A stretch of DNA of 20,423 nucleotides, taken from Saccoglossus kowalevskii. Its lineage: Eukaryota; Hemichordata; Enteropneusta; Harrimaniidae. Under the pieces are notes generated by a model. The model saw only the letters and a program-made list of their open reading frames with translations. It made no database searches and was not told the origin of the DNA. Below, in pieces: positions 1-8,886 of this stretch (its first letter is position 1; each line of letters begins with the position of its first letter). The translations under genes and the position numbers were made by a program. The stretch lies in assembly GCF_000003605.2 (NCBI RefSeq), contig NW_003147286.1:11176-31598 (forward strand). Reading direction: 5' to 3'.

Positions 1-763
1 CCCACATTGTGATTTTCACGCAGATAGTTTAGGGCTGTACATAAAATAATATTCAAGACATCGTTCTCATCATCAGTCGCTGCAGTCGCTCTTTGTGAGT
101 AACATGCTTACCAAATATGTTTAAGACATATAATTGCTACACATTATAAAACTATGTGAACTGACTCAACACTGCCAATTCACTGCAATTAATCTAATGG
201 GTAGGCATTTCAAATCTTAGACCTGTGACAAGCGACATGTTTTTTTTTAAAATACAGTTGATAACAAGACTAGTTGGTTACTCGGTCTCTTTTCTTGGGC
301 TGACACTGTCATGGAGTCGGGTGGAAGTTTAGTACTTCCTGAGATCAGCACTAGCATTAAGCTTTGAGATCTTGGAAATTGTGTGGTCAAAACTCACAGA
401 CACTATTGTCAGAATGCTAATGCATAATATTGCGGATTCCCAGATCAAAAGAGTAAAAAGAAAGTACCAGTATTTCACTGAGGGCGCTGTCCTTCATGAT
501 TGACTTGGTGGCCGCATTACAAGCAATTTATATATCAAACAATTTATGCATTACACATACTTTCTGAGCTCCATGGCTCCATGCTGCTACGGGGCCTTCA
601 CGTCTTAACAGCTGAATAGTGCAGTGCGCCCTCTATCAACGGAGTAGGCGTGGTGTAGTTATTATGAATTGTATTTATAATGAGAAAATGTGTGACAATG
701 TGGATGGGACTGACTTTGTTCGACCCTTTATCTTCAGCCTATGTATGACGCTACATACACCAG
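1..763. other. non-coding spacer, no gene seen
   Basis: No open frame, splice-bounded exon or RNA gene could be supported here on either strand. The stretch is AT-rich with scattered homopolymers, for example a T run near 240. It leads directly into the reverse-transcriptase remnant at 764, so part of 540-763 may be eroded retroelement sequence that I cannot recognise. Confidence 0.5.
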
Positions 764-829
764 GATGATTTCTTGGTGCCACTAGATCTCAATGATGCAT
801 ATGTGCATGTACAGGTTTTACCCCTAAAG
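764..829 (+). mobile_element. DIRS-type reverse transcriptase remnant
   Basis: One frame reads DDFLVPLDLNDAYVHVQV (764-817), followed by LPLK. This resembles motif A of tyrosine-recombinase (DIRS-like) retrotransposon reverse transcriptases, where an LDLKDAY-x-H core carries the first catalytic Asp. An in-frame stop lies a few codons upstream (TGA at 744-746, between GTA and CGC). Downstream the reading frame stays open but loses resemblance to the family. Only about 22 codons are recognisable, so this is a fossil fragment and not a functional element. Gypsy-type elements have a related but different motif (xIDLKSGYxQ), which is why DIRS is preferred. The assignment rests on one motif. Confidence 0.5.
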
Positions 830-839
830 TCACACAATA

Positions 840-1260
840 TATACGAATATATACGCGACTCATACGTATCAGGGGGGAAATATTCTCCTCTAGGGTTCTC
901 CACGCGTGCCAGGGGGGAACCTCGTCTCTGTCTCTATATCTCGTCCCCTTGAGGTACGGGATCGGGGAAGTCACTTAAACTTTACAGTCAAATAAGACAC
1001 ACACAGCGAAATACGTTTCAACTCTCGTCTTAGTCGGACAGTCGAGCACTCTATAAGACACAGCGCCCTGGGGAAAAGTCCCCAAGACTATCGCAAAGCT
1101 GATCCAAGACTGCCTCTAGACTGCGTCAAGACTCGCCCCAAGACTCTCCAAGACTGCACTGCTTCTGTCGTGGTGTACTCGCCAAGACCAACTAAAACAA
1201 CTCTTTATTCATTTTCAAAACCTTAACCAATTACAAAGCAGTAACAAGACTCTAGGGCGT
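840..1260 (-). repeat. LTR-like, GC-richer block of unknown family
   Basis: This block differs from its AT-rich surroundings. Two CAGGGGGGAA stretches lie 40 bp apart near 870 and 910. A run of CCAAGACT-like words follows (1082-1158), and the minus strand carries AATAAA near 1207 followed by GT-rich sequence. Read on the minus strand, this order resembles the R-U5 part of a long terminal repeat. No second copy, primer-binding site or TG...CA boundary was found in the window, so the call is tentative. Its position next to the reverse-transcriptase remnant is compatible with retroelement debris. Confidence 0.25.
1082..1158. repeat. degenerate 11-bp tandem repeat (CCAAGACTGCN)
   Basis: CCAAGACT recurs at 1082, 1104, 1138 and 1148, with diverged units at 1093 (GCAAAGCT), 1115 (TCTAGACT) and 1126 (TCAAGACT). 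The spacing is 10 to 12 bp, so the block is an old minisatellite of about seven units. A further CCAAGAC lies at 1182. Function is unknown. Confidence 0.6.
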
Positions 1261-2331
1261 AACCTTTCAATCATACAGCCAATCACACTAAGTACTGAAT
1301 ACGTCATATCTTTTGATTAATCGTTCTCTACATTAATAACTACGAATACTAACTGTCAGAAATAGTAGTCCGAATAGCGACGGTTATCTCGTAATTAGTT
1401 CTAAATCACTGAGTCAATTCCGTCCGGAACCTCGCACAGACAGACATAACACAGTCATTCACTCGTAATCAACTAATTAAATCGATTAACAGATACGCAA
1501 AAACAATTTCATCATACATAACAAAAAGGTCTTGAACACGCACACGCATACATTTTTTACGCAATGTTGTCGGTCAACAATCATTTCACTGCGGGGATAT
1601 ATTTCAGGGAACATAACATTTTTTGCGAGATCATTTAATTTATTTTTTCGAGACACACTTTAAATTGTCAAACGATCCATTGGAGGTAAGGTAATATTAA
1701 GCCAACCGCCAACAAAATTCGACCGAATTGGTTGCTTTTGTGTGGAAACATCTCTTGCATACGAACACATAATTACATGAAGAACATTAAACACGGTTTA
1801 AGTGTTAGAACCTATGATTTTGTTTCAGTCCCATTTCTTGCAAATCAACGTACCCTCGTGAGTGGCGAGAAGACCAGCTTTTGGCAGTCAGTAGATTGAC
1901 TCAGTGCTATTTTATGATTAATTATTTTATGCTAAGTACGATTATTTCCCCCTTTTTTGCTTTAATTGGTGATTTGCGATATCATTAATTGGTTTAGAAT
2001 TGAATTCTGGTGGATCACCCTCCTCCTTGTATTCTACCCAATGAGTTTCATTCGATAATCTATATATCTAATGGTATGACTGAGTCTAGTAAAATACACA
2101 GATATCACCGGAAATAATTTTAGATTACGAAGTCATACCTACTTTACTCCCGTTGACTTTGTCCCTACAATCTTCCGAGGATTTCATGGTAATAAACTTT
2201 TAACCTGTCATTGACGGCGCTTGTCCCGTCCCCCCTCCCCCGGCTTGGGGTAGTTAATTTCCGAACTGGGGTAGTATGGTTAAGTATATTGAGTTTTATA
2301 TCCAGATTTCATTTTTAGATTTTCATTTCAG
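1261..2331. other. presumed intron or 5' flank of the PPxY membrane-protein gene
   Basis: No long reading frame is present. Because the membrane-helix exon at 2332 begins in phase 1, earlier exons must exist, so at least part of this stretch is probably intron. The only splice-bounded candidate I could see is a 29-nt segment at 1829-1857 (reported as a finding). A C/G-rich homopolymeric patch at 2227-2260 contains CCCCCCTCCCCC. Confidence 0.5.
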
Positions 2332-2482
2332 ATTTAAGATTTGGTATCTTCTCTGGTACTGGGGTTGGTGTTTTTATTATCCTCATCGTGTGTTTTATTT
2401 GTATCATAAAGTTGGTCCAAAGAACTCAAACAGGACAAGACAATAACCAAGGCAATTCTTCGACAGACAGTGATCTCGAAAG
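2332..2482 (+). CDS. membrane-helix exon of a single-pass PPxY-tail protein
   Basis: This is an internal exon too short to show as a free-standing reading frame. It is bounded by TTCATTTCAG upstream and AAAG/GTAAAC downstream. In the open frame it encodes about 50 residues starting LRFGIFSGTGVG. These run into a strongly hydrophobic segment (VFIILIVCFICII) and then a basic stop-transfer stretch (KLVQR) and a polar Asn/Gln/Ser-rich juxtamembrane region ending STDSDLE-R. The arrangement suggests a type I or III protein with the tail inside the cell. The upstream intron is phase 1, common between extracellular modules. The downstream intron is phase 2, and the terminal AG joins exactly to the G opening the next exon to give an Arg codon. 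A nearer acceptor at 2317-2318 would add five in-frame residues. The ectodomain exons are not visible, so the protein family is not identified. Confidence 0.85.
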
Positions 2483-3284
2483 GTAAACTACGATACACAG
2501 CGAGTATAGATTCATCTTCACAGTTCAGCATATTAAGCAGCTTGCAAAATTTGATGTATTTGTGTATTTGCTGAGCAATAATTGGAGTCTTATCAAAGTT
2601 ACAGCCTGTTCAACTCAATGAAGAAACCGTTGTCAAACTCAGGCTGTACTGGTGGCGAGTGTTTAATATCACCGGGCGGTGATTAGTGTGAGTTCTTGCA
2701 TTCAGAGAAATGACGTCAATCATGATTATAAGAATCATCGGCTACATTGTCTCTGAATTTTGAGTCATTGTGTGTGTTAAACACAATTTTATCTTCGCTA
2801 ATTTAAAGGGCGGTGGTCGTCGCGCTGCGTATGTGCGACATTTATGTTGATTTTCCCATAATCCAATGCGCTCTTCTAATGGGAATCACAAGTATGAGGT
2901 TTGACCTGGGTGCGACTTGCACTATTTACCACCGGTGACTCATTCGATGCCTTCAAATCATCTAAAAATACCTAATTAAAGCTTGGTAACGTCTCAGTGT
3001 GTACTCGTTGATCTGCGCAATAGTCAAAGTCACCATCTTTGTTTATATGAGACCCATATATCTTGCACATGCATGCCGCGACGACTGCCGCCTTTTAATT
3101 AAAAATACAAACGGTATCTTTATGCAATTGTCAAACTACCTCATTGTGCTGTAATTAACAACAAATGGCAATGTAATCCCTGGGCTGAACGCACATGCAT
3201 TCAAGACTTTTATGGCTGCCATTTGTTTTGCATTTAGATACAAACGTGTCGGACGGTGATTTCCGCGTCAATATTTAAATTGAA

Positions 3285-3302
3285 TACTAACTATTCTTAC
3301 AG
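3285..3302 (+). other. branch point and splice acceptor
   Basis: A perfect TACTAAC branch-point consensus (3285-3291) precedes TATTCTTACAG, with the AG at 3301-3302. The intron running from the donor at 2483 to here is 820 bp long and phase 2. Confidence 0.85.
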
Positions 3303-4215
3303 GGGCGATGCCTGTATACAAAGTGACATTGATGGACCTCTTCCGACAACCAATAACGACGAGCCAAGAACACCACCGCCGACGTACTCCGCACTGTTTA
3401 CGCAGTCGTCGTGGCAACAAAATGGTCCGAATGCAACCCCGCCTGAGGCCGGTGTTCCTCTTCTTGATTTAAATCGAGTAGACGCAAATGTAATAGCGGG
3501 AAATTCCGTGGATGAAGAGGCAATGACCCCACCCCCAACATATGAGTACGCACTGGCACGTTCTATGGAAAATTTAACAAGAAGTTTAGAGAACTTCGGT
3601 ACTGGAAGCAACCGTGGTGACGGTGATGACGTTACTCTATCTGTTAACGACTCCGTTAACGAACACAACTCTAACGATGGCACAAGTAATTGTTCCGTTT
3701 TTAACGAAAGCCAGTGTGATAGTGGCAGTAATTCAAATATAGTTTCTCAAGCACGTGGTAGAGTGGACTTTGTTACGGAAGAGGATACAGAACATTCCAG
3801 CTCGTCTTCAAACGAGGATACAACATCCGAGCTGACGGGGGACGTTGAGGATATCGGACAAAAGCCGAACAACGATAAGATGGATGCTGATGCAAGTGTC
3901 AAGAGCGGCCCAGGCGACAGTGATGACTTTTTTGACGCAAGCAGCGATAGTGAAAATCTCGATCATTTTCAGGAAAGGCAAATGAGTAGTGCAAGTTCTG
4001 GAGACATTACAAGCGAACTTTTATCGTCAAACTCAGACAGTCATACCGTTGCCACTTCTCACAATTCCCATTCGTCTTTAGAAAGCTTTAAAGAAAGTAA
4101 AGAAAGTTTGCTACAAGACAGAGAATCTGACGAATCTGATGAAGGAAATCTTTCAGATGCTCGACTCACAGAACAATTGCTTTTATCTGACAGTGATGAC
4201 GAAATTAACTTATAA
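3303..4215 (+). CDS. terminal exon: acidic Ser-rich cytoplasmic tail with two PPxY motifs
   Basis: After completing the split Arg codon, this exon encodes 303 residues and ends at TAA (4213-4215). Two PPPTY motifs are visible, in TPPPTYSALF (about residues 25-34 of the exon) and TPPPTYEYAL (about 75-84). PPxY motifs bind WW domains of NEDD4-family ubiquitin ligases and related adaptors. The first also overlaps YSAL, a YxxPhi endocytic-sorting consensus. The rest is low-complexity, rich in Ser, Asp, Glu and Asn, with casein-kinase-2-like acidic clusters (SSDSE, and SDSDDE near the C-terminus) and no folded domain. Together with the preceding membrane-helix exon this describes a receptor or adaptor whose turnover or trafficking is probably controlled by ubiquitin ligases; that role is inferred. 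Translation does not begin here: the apparent start upstream of 3303 is intron sequence. No named family is claimed. Confidence 0.88.
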
Positions 4216-4331
4216 TACACATTCAGCGTCGTACCATGTGTGATAAACTTGAATTAGTGGTTACTTTGTACATCCAGCAATTATATATAACAATGTCAAT
4301 ATTAAGCGAGCGAGGGAAACTAATTATCCAT

Positions 4332-4781
4332 AATAAAAATAGTATTCTAGATTGATCGACATTATGTAGTGGCTTGTTACAGGGTTAGTTAAATTCGCGT
4401 TACTGACGTAATAATTACGTCATCATCGACGGGCGTCGAATAAAAAAACACTACTGGTTTAAAATGCAATGTTTGGCGAATCTTCACTTTTTCGCCACTC
4501 CATTTGCGATTTTACTCACTTGTCAATGTATATGTACACTTTCTGCCAACAATTTATTTTTTAGCGTGAACTTTTTTGCTTGCTTTTAGGGTGTGATAAT
4601 GTAGATCATAGTTAGTGACTTAGCAATCTTAATATAGTATTCTACGCCGTCAATTCGGGGAATATATGTATATCCTTGGTGGTTCAAACAAATAATCAAT
4701 TGCGCCCTCAAACCTCATCAAACCAGACTGTCTGTCCAGCAAGCAACCCTTTATTCTGTCATCATTATGAAAGTCAATAAA
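4332..4781 (+). terminator. candidate polyadenylation signals of the PPxY gene
   Basis: AATAAA hexamers lie at 4332-4337, 4439-4444 and 4776-4781, about 117, 224 and 561 nt after the stop codon. Any of them could define the 3' end. The sequence alone does not choose. Confidence 0.45.
4404..4422. promoter_or_regulatory. 19-bp palindrome of two bZIP half-sites
   Basis: TGACGTAATAATTACGTCA is a perfect inverted repeat with 9-bp arms and a single central base. Each arm is a CRE/C-EBP-like TGACGTAAT. It lies in the probable 3' UTR of the upstream gene, so it could be a DNA element, an RNA hairpin or chance. Confidence 0.4.
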
Positions 4782-6279
4782 GATGATTCACAACATCACA
4801 TTCTAAGAAGAAAAGTCGGCGAAAAAAAGAGAGCCATAATTACTAAAAAAAATGAATGGTTTGTAAAATAAGACAATAATTTAGTGCATGTAACCCTTAC
4901 GAAATAAGTGAAAATCCAACGAGTAACTAAGTATTTTACAGTATTGCCATGGAAACTTATTCGTCCCCCAAGTCTCATTATGAGGGACGCCACATAATTT
5001 TCTTTCATTTTATTGTAAATACCATGCAAAATAACTCTGGGTGATGTCAGTGAAAGTATACAAATCATATGCTATTCTTTTTTTATTTCCTCTGTGTGTA
5101 ACATTTTTCACTAAGAAATATGCGTGCTGCATTTTTTCTTGTGTATTTTTATTTTATTTTACCACTACTAAAACTGTGGGTTTTATAAAATCAATATATG
5201 TGTTTTTAAGCTCTCATCAGCGAGTTCTTGTCGCGTTTGGGATGATACTATCATCGATCATAAAACAACATCATAAACAACTTGAAAAAGACAATTTATT
5301 AGTATGTGTACCTTCTCGTCACCAGCTGTCATAAGGGATTCGATTAATTCTTCCTATATCTATTCCTTCCGATGGTGATCTTTAACCCAACAAATGCACA
5401 TAACAGATATATCCAGTCTCATTACATTCCTTGTATGCAGAAATCTCATTTATTTACATTACACTCATATAATATTCTGGAATTTACCGATCCGTTGAAA
5501 AACTCGCATGACATAACTAATAGATAATTGGCGTTACTGAATGTGAGATTCGTTTGCAGATTGACATAACTGCCTTAAACGACACTTGTTGTACAACACT
5601 GTTTTCGAATTAATCATTCAAAATATTGCTATAAGTTATGATATTAGCACAGATGTGTCCTGATCTACTGTTACAATGGGCATTCAATACAAAAACATGT
5701 GATTTACGTTGAGCCATGACATCATGAATAGCGTATGACGTTTATAGTCCCATGGTTACTTAGCGACCATACCCGAGGAAGGAGTTGAATTGACGTGAAT
5801 GTACTTCAATAATTTTTCATAAAATATAGAAACGTGTTTTATATTCATACACTGAAAATATGAACAAAATATCATTTATATCCCTTTGGTGCGTAACTAT
5901 TTCAGGGGGACAACATACAAGCATCTACCAGTATATTCAACTTAAGAAAAACTGATGCAAACAGTCTTGCGGACGAACGGTTGTGAAATCGAACCCTCTC
6001 CATCGCGAGTGCGTTGAGTAACGTTGCAACTATGGCATACGCCCGGGCAATCGAAACTAATTTATTGAATGTTTGAATCGCATTGCTATTATATTGAATT
6101 TTTCTGCCCCCATCAGCACATTTAAATGTATTAAACGGGACTTCTATCAGACCCTAATAATGTTGGGTTTGGAACACCGCGAAGGGCGCAACCCACGCGA
6201 CCTTGTCAGGCTGCCCCCGGATTACGTACATATGAATCCTCTTATTCGTTAGATAGAATTACATGTTTGCTTGATGTCT
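4782..6279. other. intergenic spacer, no gene seen
   Basis: AT-rich sequence without a supportable exon on either strand. The longest open frames (near 4796-5068 minus and 5041-5334 plus) encode low-complexity hydrophobic peptides from T-rich DNA with no splice context. A match to the RFX X-box consensus lies at 4943-4956. Confidence 0.6.
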
Positions 6280-6313
6280 ATGCTGTGACGTAACGTATAT
6301 GCTGTGACGTAAC
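6280..6313. repeat. 19-bp tandem duplication containing TGACGTAA
   Basis: ATGCTGTGACGTAAC occurs at 6280 and again at 6299, a 19-bp period, giving two TGACGTAA CRE-like sites (6286-6293 and 6305-6312). The spacing is close to two helical turns, but the simplest explanation is a small slippage duplication. Confidence 0.6.
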
Positions 6314-7230
6314 AATTGTAAGACCTGTAAGCACTTATGAAGTAGAACCATATTTCACAGCACATGGTTCGTTAATAGTAGCAAATAGATGATGCACAAT
6401 GACCTTTGACACATGTAAACTATATTTATTCACTGAGTATAAGAATATTACATGTAAAGCCGGTCTGTCTGTTATGTGTCACGAACGAAGTGTTCAGATA
6501 ATATCCACCATCACGTCAATGTATTGCGTGTAAATGAAACTAGTATCCACAAATATGACTGCTATTCTTGCAGCTTGTGCTTGTAATTATGTAAAATGAA
6601 TAATGCTGGATATTTACCGTTATATATCTATTATAAATATAAACTAAACCGTGGTTACGTCGTACAAGCAATTGTATGGTGAATAATAACCTCGTGTGCG
6701 TGTCGTTAAAATAATTATTAATACACATTATTCAGATTATTAAGTATAAATTGTGTTCGATTGTGTTATTCTAATATATTTACGGGAATGACCCTTACCA
6801 ATATAATCACAAAAAAAAAACTACCAAACTATTTTTATTAGATTGAGCACTTACCTCTCTGATGCATGTAACGTTTTAACCACGTGACTAACCACACATG
6901 AAGTCGTACAATATGTACATCTAACAGCATCGGAACATCATGTTCTGAAATAACTCTGAACGTTTTACTAAGGGTGTTGGTCAAAAATGTTATAACAAAT
7001 GAATCGTATATGAATCGTGTGTAAATATATTAATCTAGTTTGATTTTATTGCGTAGCTAACATAGTATGCAAATCATTTTTATGCGTTACAAATGACACG
7101 TGCAAAACTGTCGGCTAATTATACGTAGCAGTAGTCGGCTCAATACACGATGTATCTGACAGCATGGCACTATTTAAAAAGCCGGTTACCATATACCTCA
7201 TTGTAAACATCGCCATGTGTGCTAGATATA
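6314..7230. other. intergenic spacer, no gene seen
   Basis: AT-rich sequence with no exon, RNA gene or repeat family that I can recognise. An A run of ten lies near 6811. Confidence 0.6.
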
Positions 7231-7320
7231 CACATGATTGCTTAGTATATAGATATGTAAATTATTACAAACACATGATTGCTTAGTATATAGATATGTA
7301 AATTATTACAAACACATGAT
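7231..7320. repeat. 41-bp perfect tandem duplication
   Basis: The unit begins CACATGATTGCTTAG at 7231 and repeats at 7272 with no visible mismatch. The first 8 bases of a third copy lie at 7313-7320. Perfect identity in otherwise decayed spacer implies a recent event. Confidence 0.9.
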
Positions 7321-7633
7321 ATCCTAATCTGAGCTGACAGCTAACTCCTTTCTTAGTTATATTCTCAATATGCCGATCACAGAATAAAATTACGGGTGAT
7401 AATTTTGAATTTCTAAAGAAGGACAATTATATTTGTCGTTCTGATATTGATACAGACTGAGCAGGTACTGATACCCCCGTACCCTGCTACCCCAACACCC
7501 GCTATATGACGAAACAATCGTGTTATGCTATGTCATATTAGATTAATAGTGAAGTAGAATAATGTATTGAGTCACGTGGCACTGACACTATATGAATACA
7601 AGTGTGATCTTTTCTATCTACCGATTCTCCCCT

Positions 7634-7747
7634 TCACAGTAAAATAAATTGATCATGAATACCCTGACGTAATTCATCATTTCGCTGTTTTATTTCCATC
7701 ATAACTGGCCAGTCTTTTAAAATTATGGCACGTTCACAAGCTCGTCT
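7634..7747 (-). CDS. weak candidate terminal exon, unknown protein
   Basis: On the minus strand TATTTACTTTACAG (AG at 7749-7748) is followed by an open frame of 37 codons and a TGA at 7636-7634. The peptide is charge-rich and amphipathic (RRACERAIILKDWPVMMEIK, then QRNDELRQ), unlike the low-complexity translations typical of this spacer. An internal GTATTC could instead be a donor ending the exon at 7663. I recognise no family, no partner exon has been found, and a chance frame cannot be excluded. Confidence 0.2.
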   Translation of the reverse strand, partial: RRACERAIILKDWPVMMEIKQRNDELRQGIHDQFILL

Positions 7748-7897
7748 CTGTAAAGTAAATACTAGTATAACATGGTTTATCCACTGGTTCTGTGCGGCTC
7801 CAGCTGTTGCCCTACTGATTAAATGCACACGGTGTTACCATGCTTCAGTCCATTTATTCAAAATACTATCACAAAACACTTCCAAGTACATTATATG

Positions 7898-7914
7898 ATA
7901 TATATATATATATA
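7898..7914. repeat. (AT)n microsatellite
   Basis: An uninterrupted 17-bp alternating AT run. Confidence 0.9.
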
Positions 7915-8886
7915 AAATTAACTTATTAGTTGAAAAAAGGTCAGAACTTGGTTGACGATTTAGTTGCTTCTATATCTACACAATGTATACATGCAAACGG
8001 TCTCACATATTTTTTTTTGTATAACAGAAAATCAAGTCTTGAATTCCTTGAACAGTCGTCATTCATTATTCGTCCACAGCTAACATAGTTTACCAAACCA
8101 ACTAACTTACTAATAATAATAAACTTACAGGTTGACACTGCGGCATAATAATGGTGTGATACCTATATTATACGCCATGTGTAATCATCCATATCAAAAC
8201 CATGGATGAGAAAAAATAGACGTAGATCAAATAGATCAATATTAATCATATTTCACACATAATGGTATATTTCATATTACCGATGTACGCACGAATTAAT
8301 TAGAATACCGTGATTGTACATCGTGATTAGTTATTTGTGTCCGTCTAAATTGTACAACTTATGTAGTTATCAAATTGCATTCCATTAAAAACGTAAATGA
8401 GATGTCGAATGTAAAGCAGGTAAAGCGTAGTGTGTTTGGGTATAAATTGTGTGGCCCGCGTATACGGTACGCACTGTCATATGGCGTATGTGTATAGGAG
8501 TTTAGGAAGAAGGGGATTTATATAACAACTTAAGAGCACACACGTCAGCTGCCCGTGGGCAGTATCTCAAAACAATGGAGTAGGACCATTAGAAACTCAG
8601 AAAGAGGTAATACATTTGGGAGGGCCAGTACGGGGACTAATCAAAAACCAAATCCTGCCAGGACAGTGACAAACAATATATATAGAGAGAGGTGAAAACA
8701 CACGTACGCATATGTAAAGGAGAACAAAGCAGCATCACCATCCTGGGAAACAATCTCTAAACTTGAGTGAAGGGCACGACATTACAGTCGGATATCGTCT
8801 TCACATAGTTTCTAATGGCCTATCTGAAATAACCGAAATTTTAAGTAGACCGTAAATTCGTGTTCTTAAATCGTCGGCAGTAATTA
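7915..8886. other. spacer and probable 3' UTR of the sulfotransferase gene
   Basis: No supportable coding exon. The part nearest 8886 must contain the 3' UTR of the minus-strand gene. No AATAAA is apparent on the minus strand close to the stop, though the variant TATAAA occurs near 8516-8521. Small inverted repeats occur: CTGCCC/GGGCAG at 8549-8562, and 12-bp arms at 8586-8597 and 8807-8818. Confidence 0.5.

Noticed and set aside
2334-2531. 65-codon minus-strand frame over the membrane-helix exon
   Set aside because: The plus strand has matching splice sites, correct phase and a membrane helix; the minus frame has none.
2668-2683. Hairpin ATCACCG-GG-CGGTGAT in the intron
   Set aside because: A 7-bp stem alone is weak evidence for a functional RNA or site.
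3256-3302. GTG-started extension of the PPxY frame
   Set aside because: This stretch contains the TACTAAC branch point and the acceptor, so it is intron.
3297-3683. 128-codon minus-strand open frame opposite the PPxY exon
   Set aside because: It is the shadow of a real coding exon: the plus-strand frame is longer, spliced in phase and carries motifs.
5041-5334. 97-codon hydrophobic plus-strand frame
   Set aside because: T-rich DNA produces Phe/Leu-rich chance frames; no splice or promoter context.
8540-8690. Protein-like short frame (about 47 codons) on the plus strand
   Set aside because: No start codon, no splice sites and no family; it lies in the probable 3' UTR of the sulfotransferase gene.
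8586-8818. 12-bp inverted repeat CCATTAGAAACT / AGTTTCTAATGG separated by 209 nt
   Set aside because: Expected occasionally by chance in 20 kb; no flanking duplication or other element feature.
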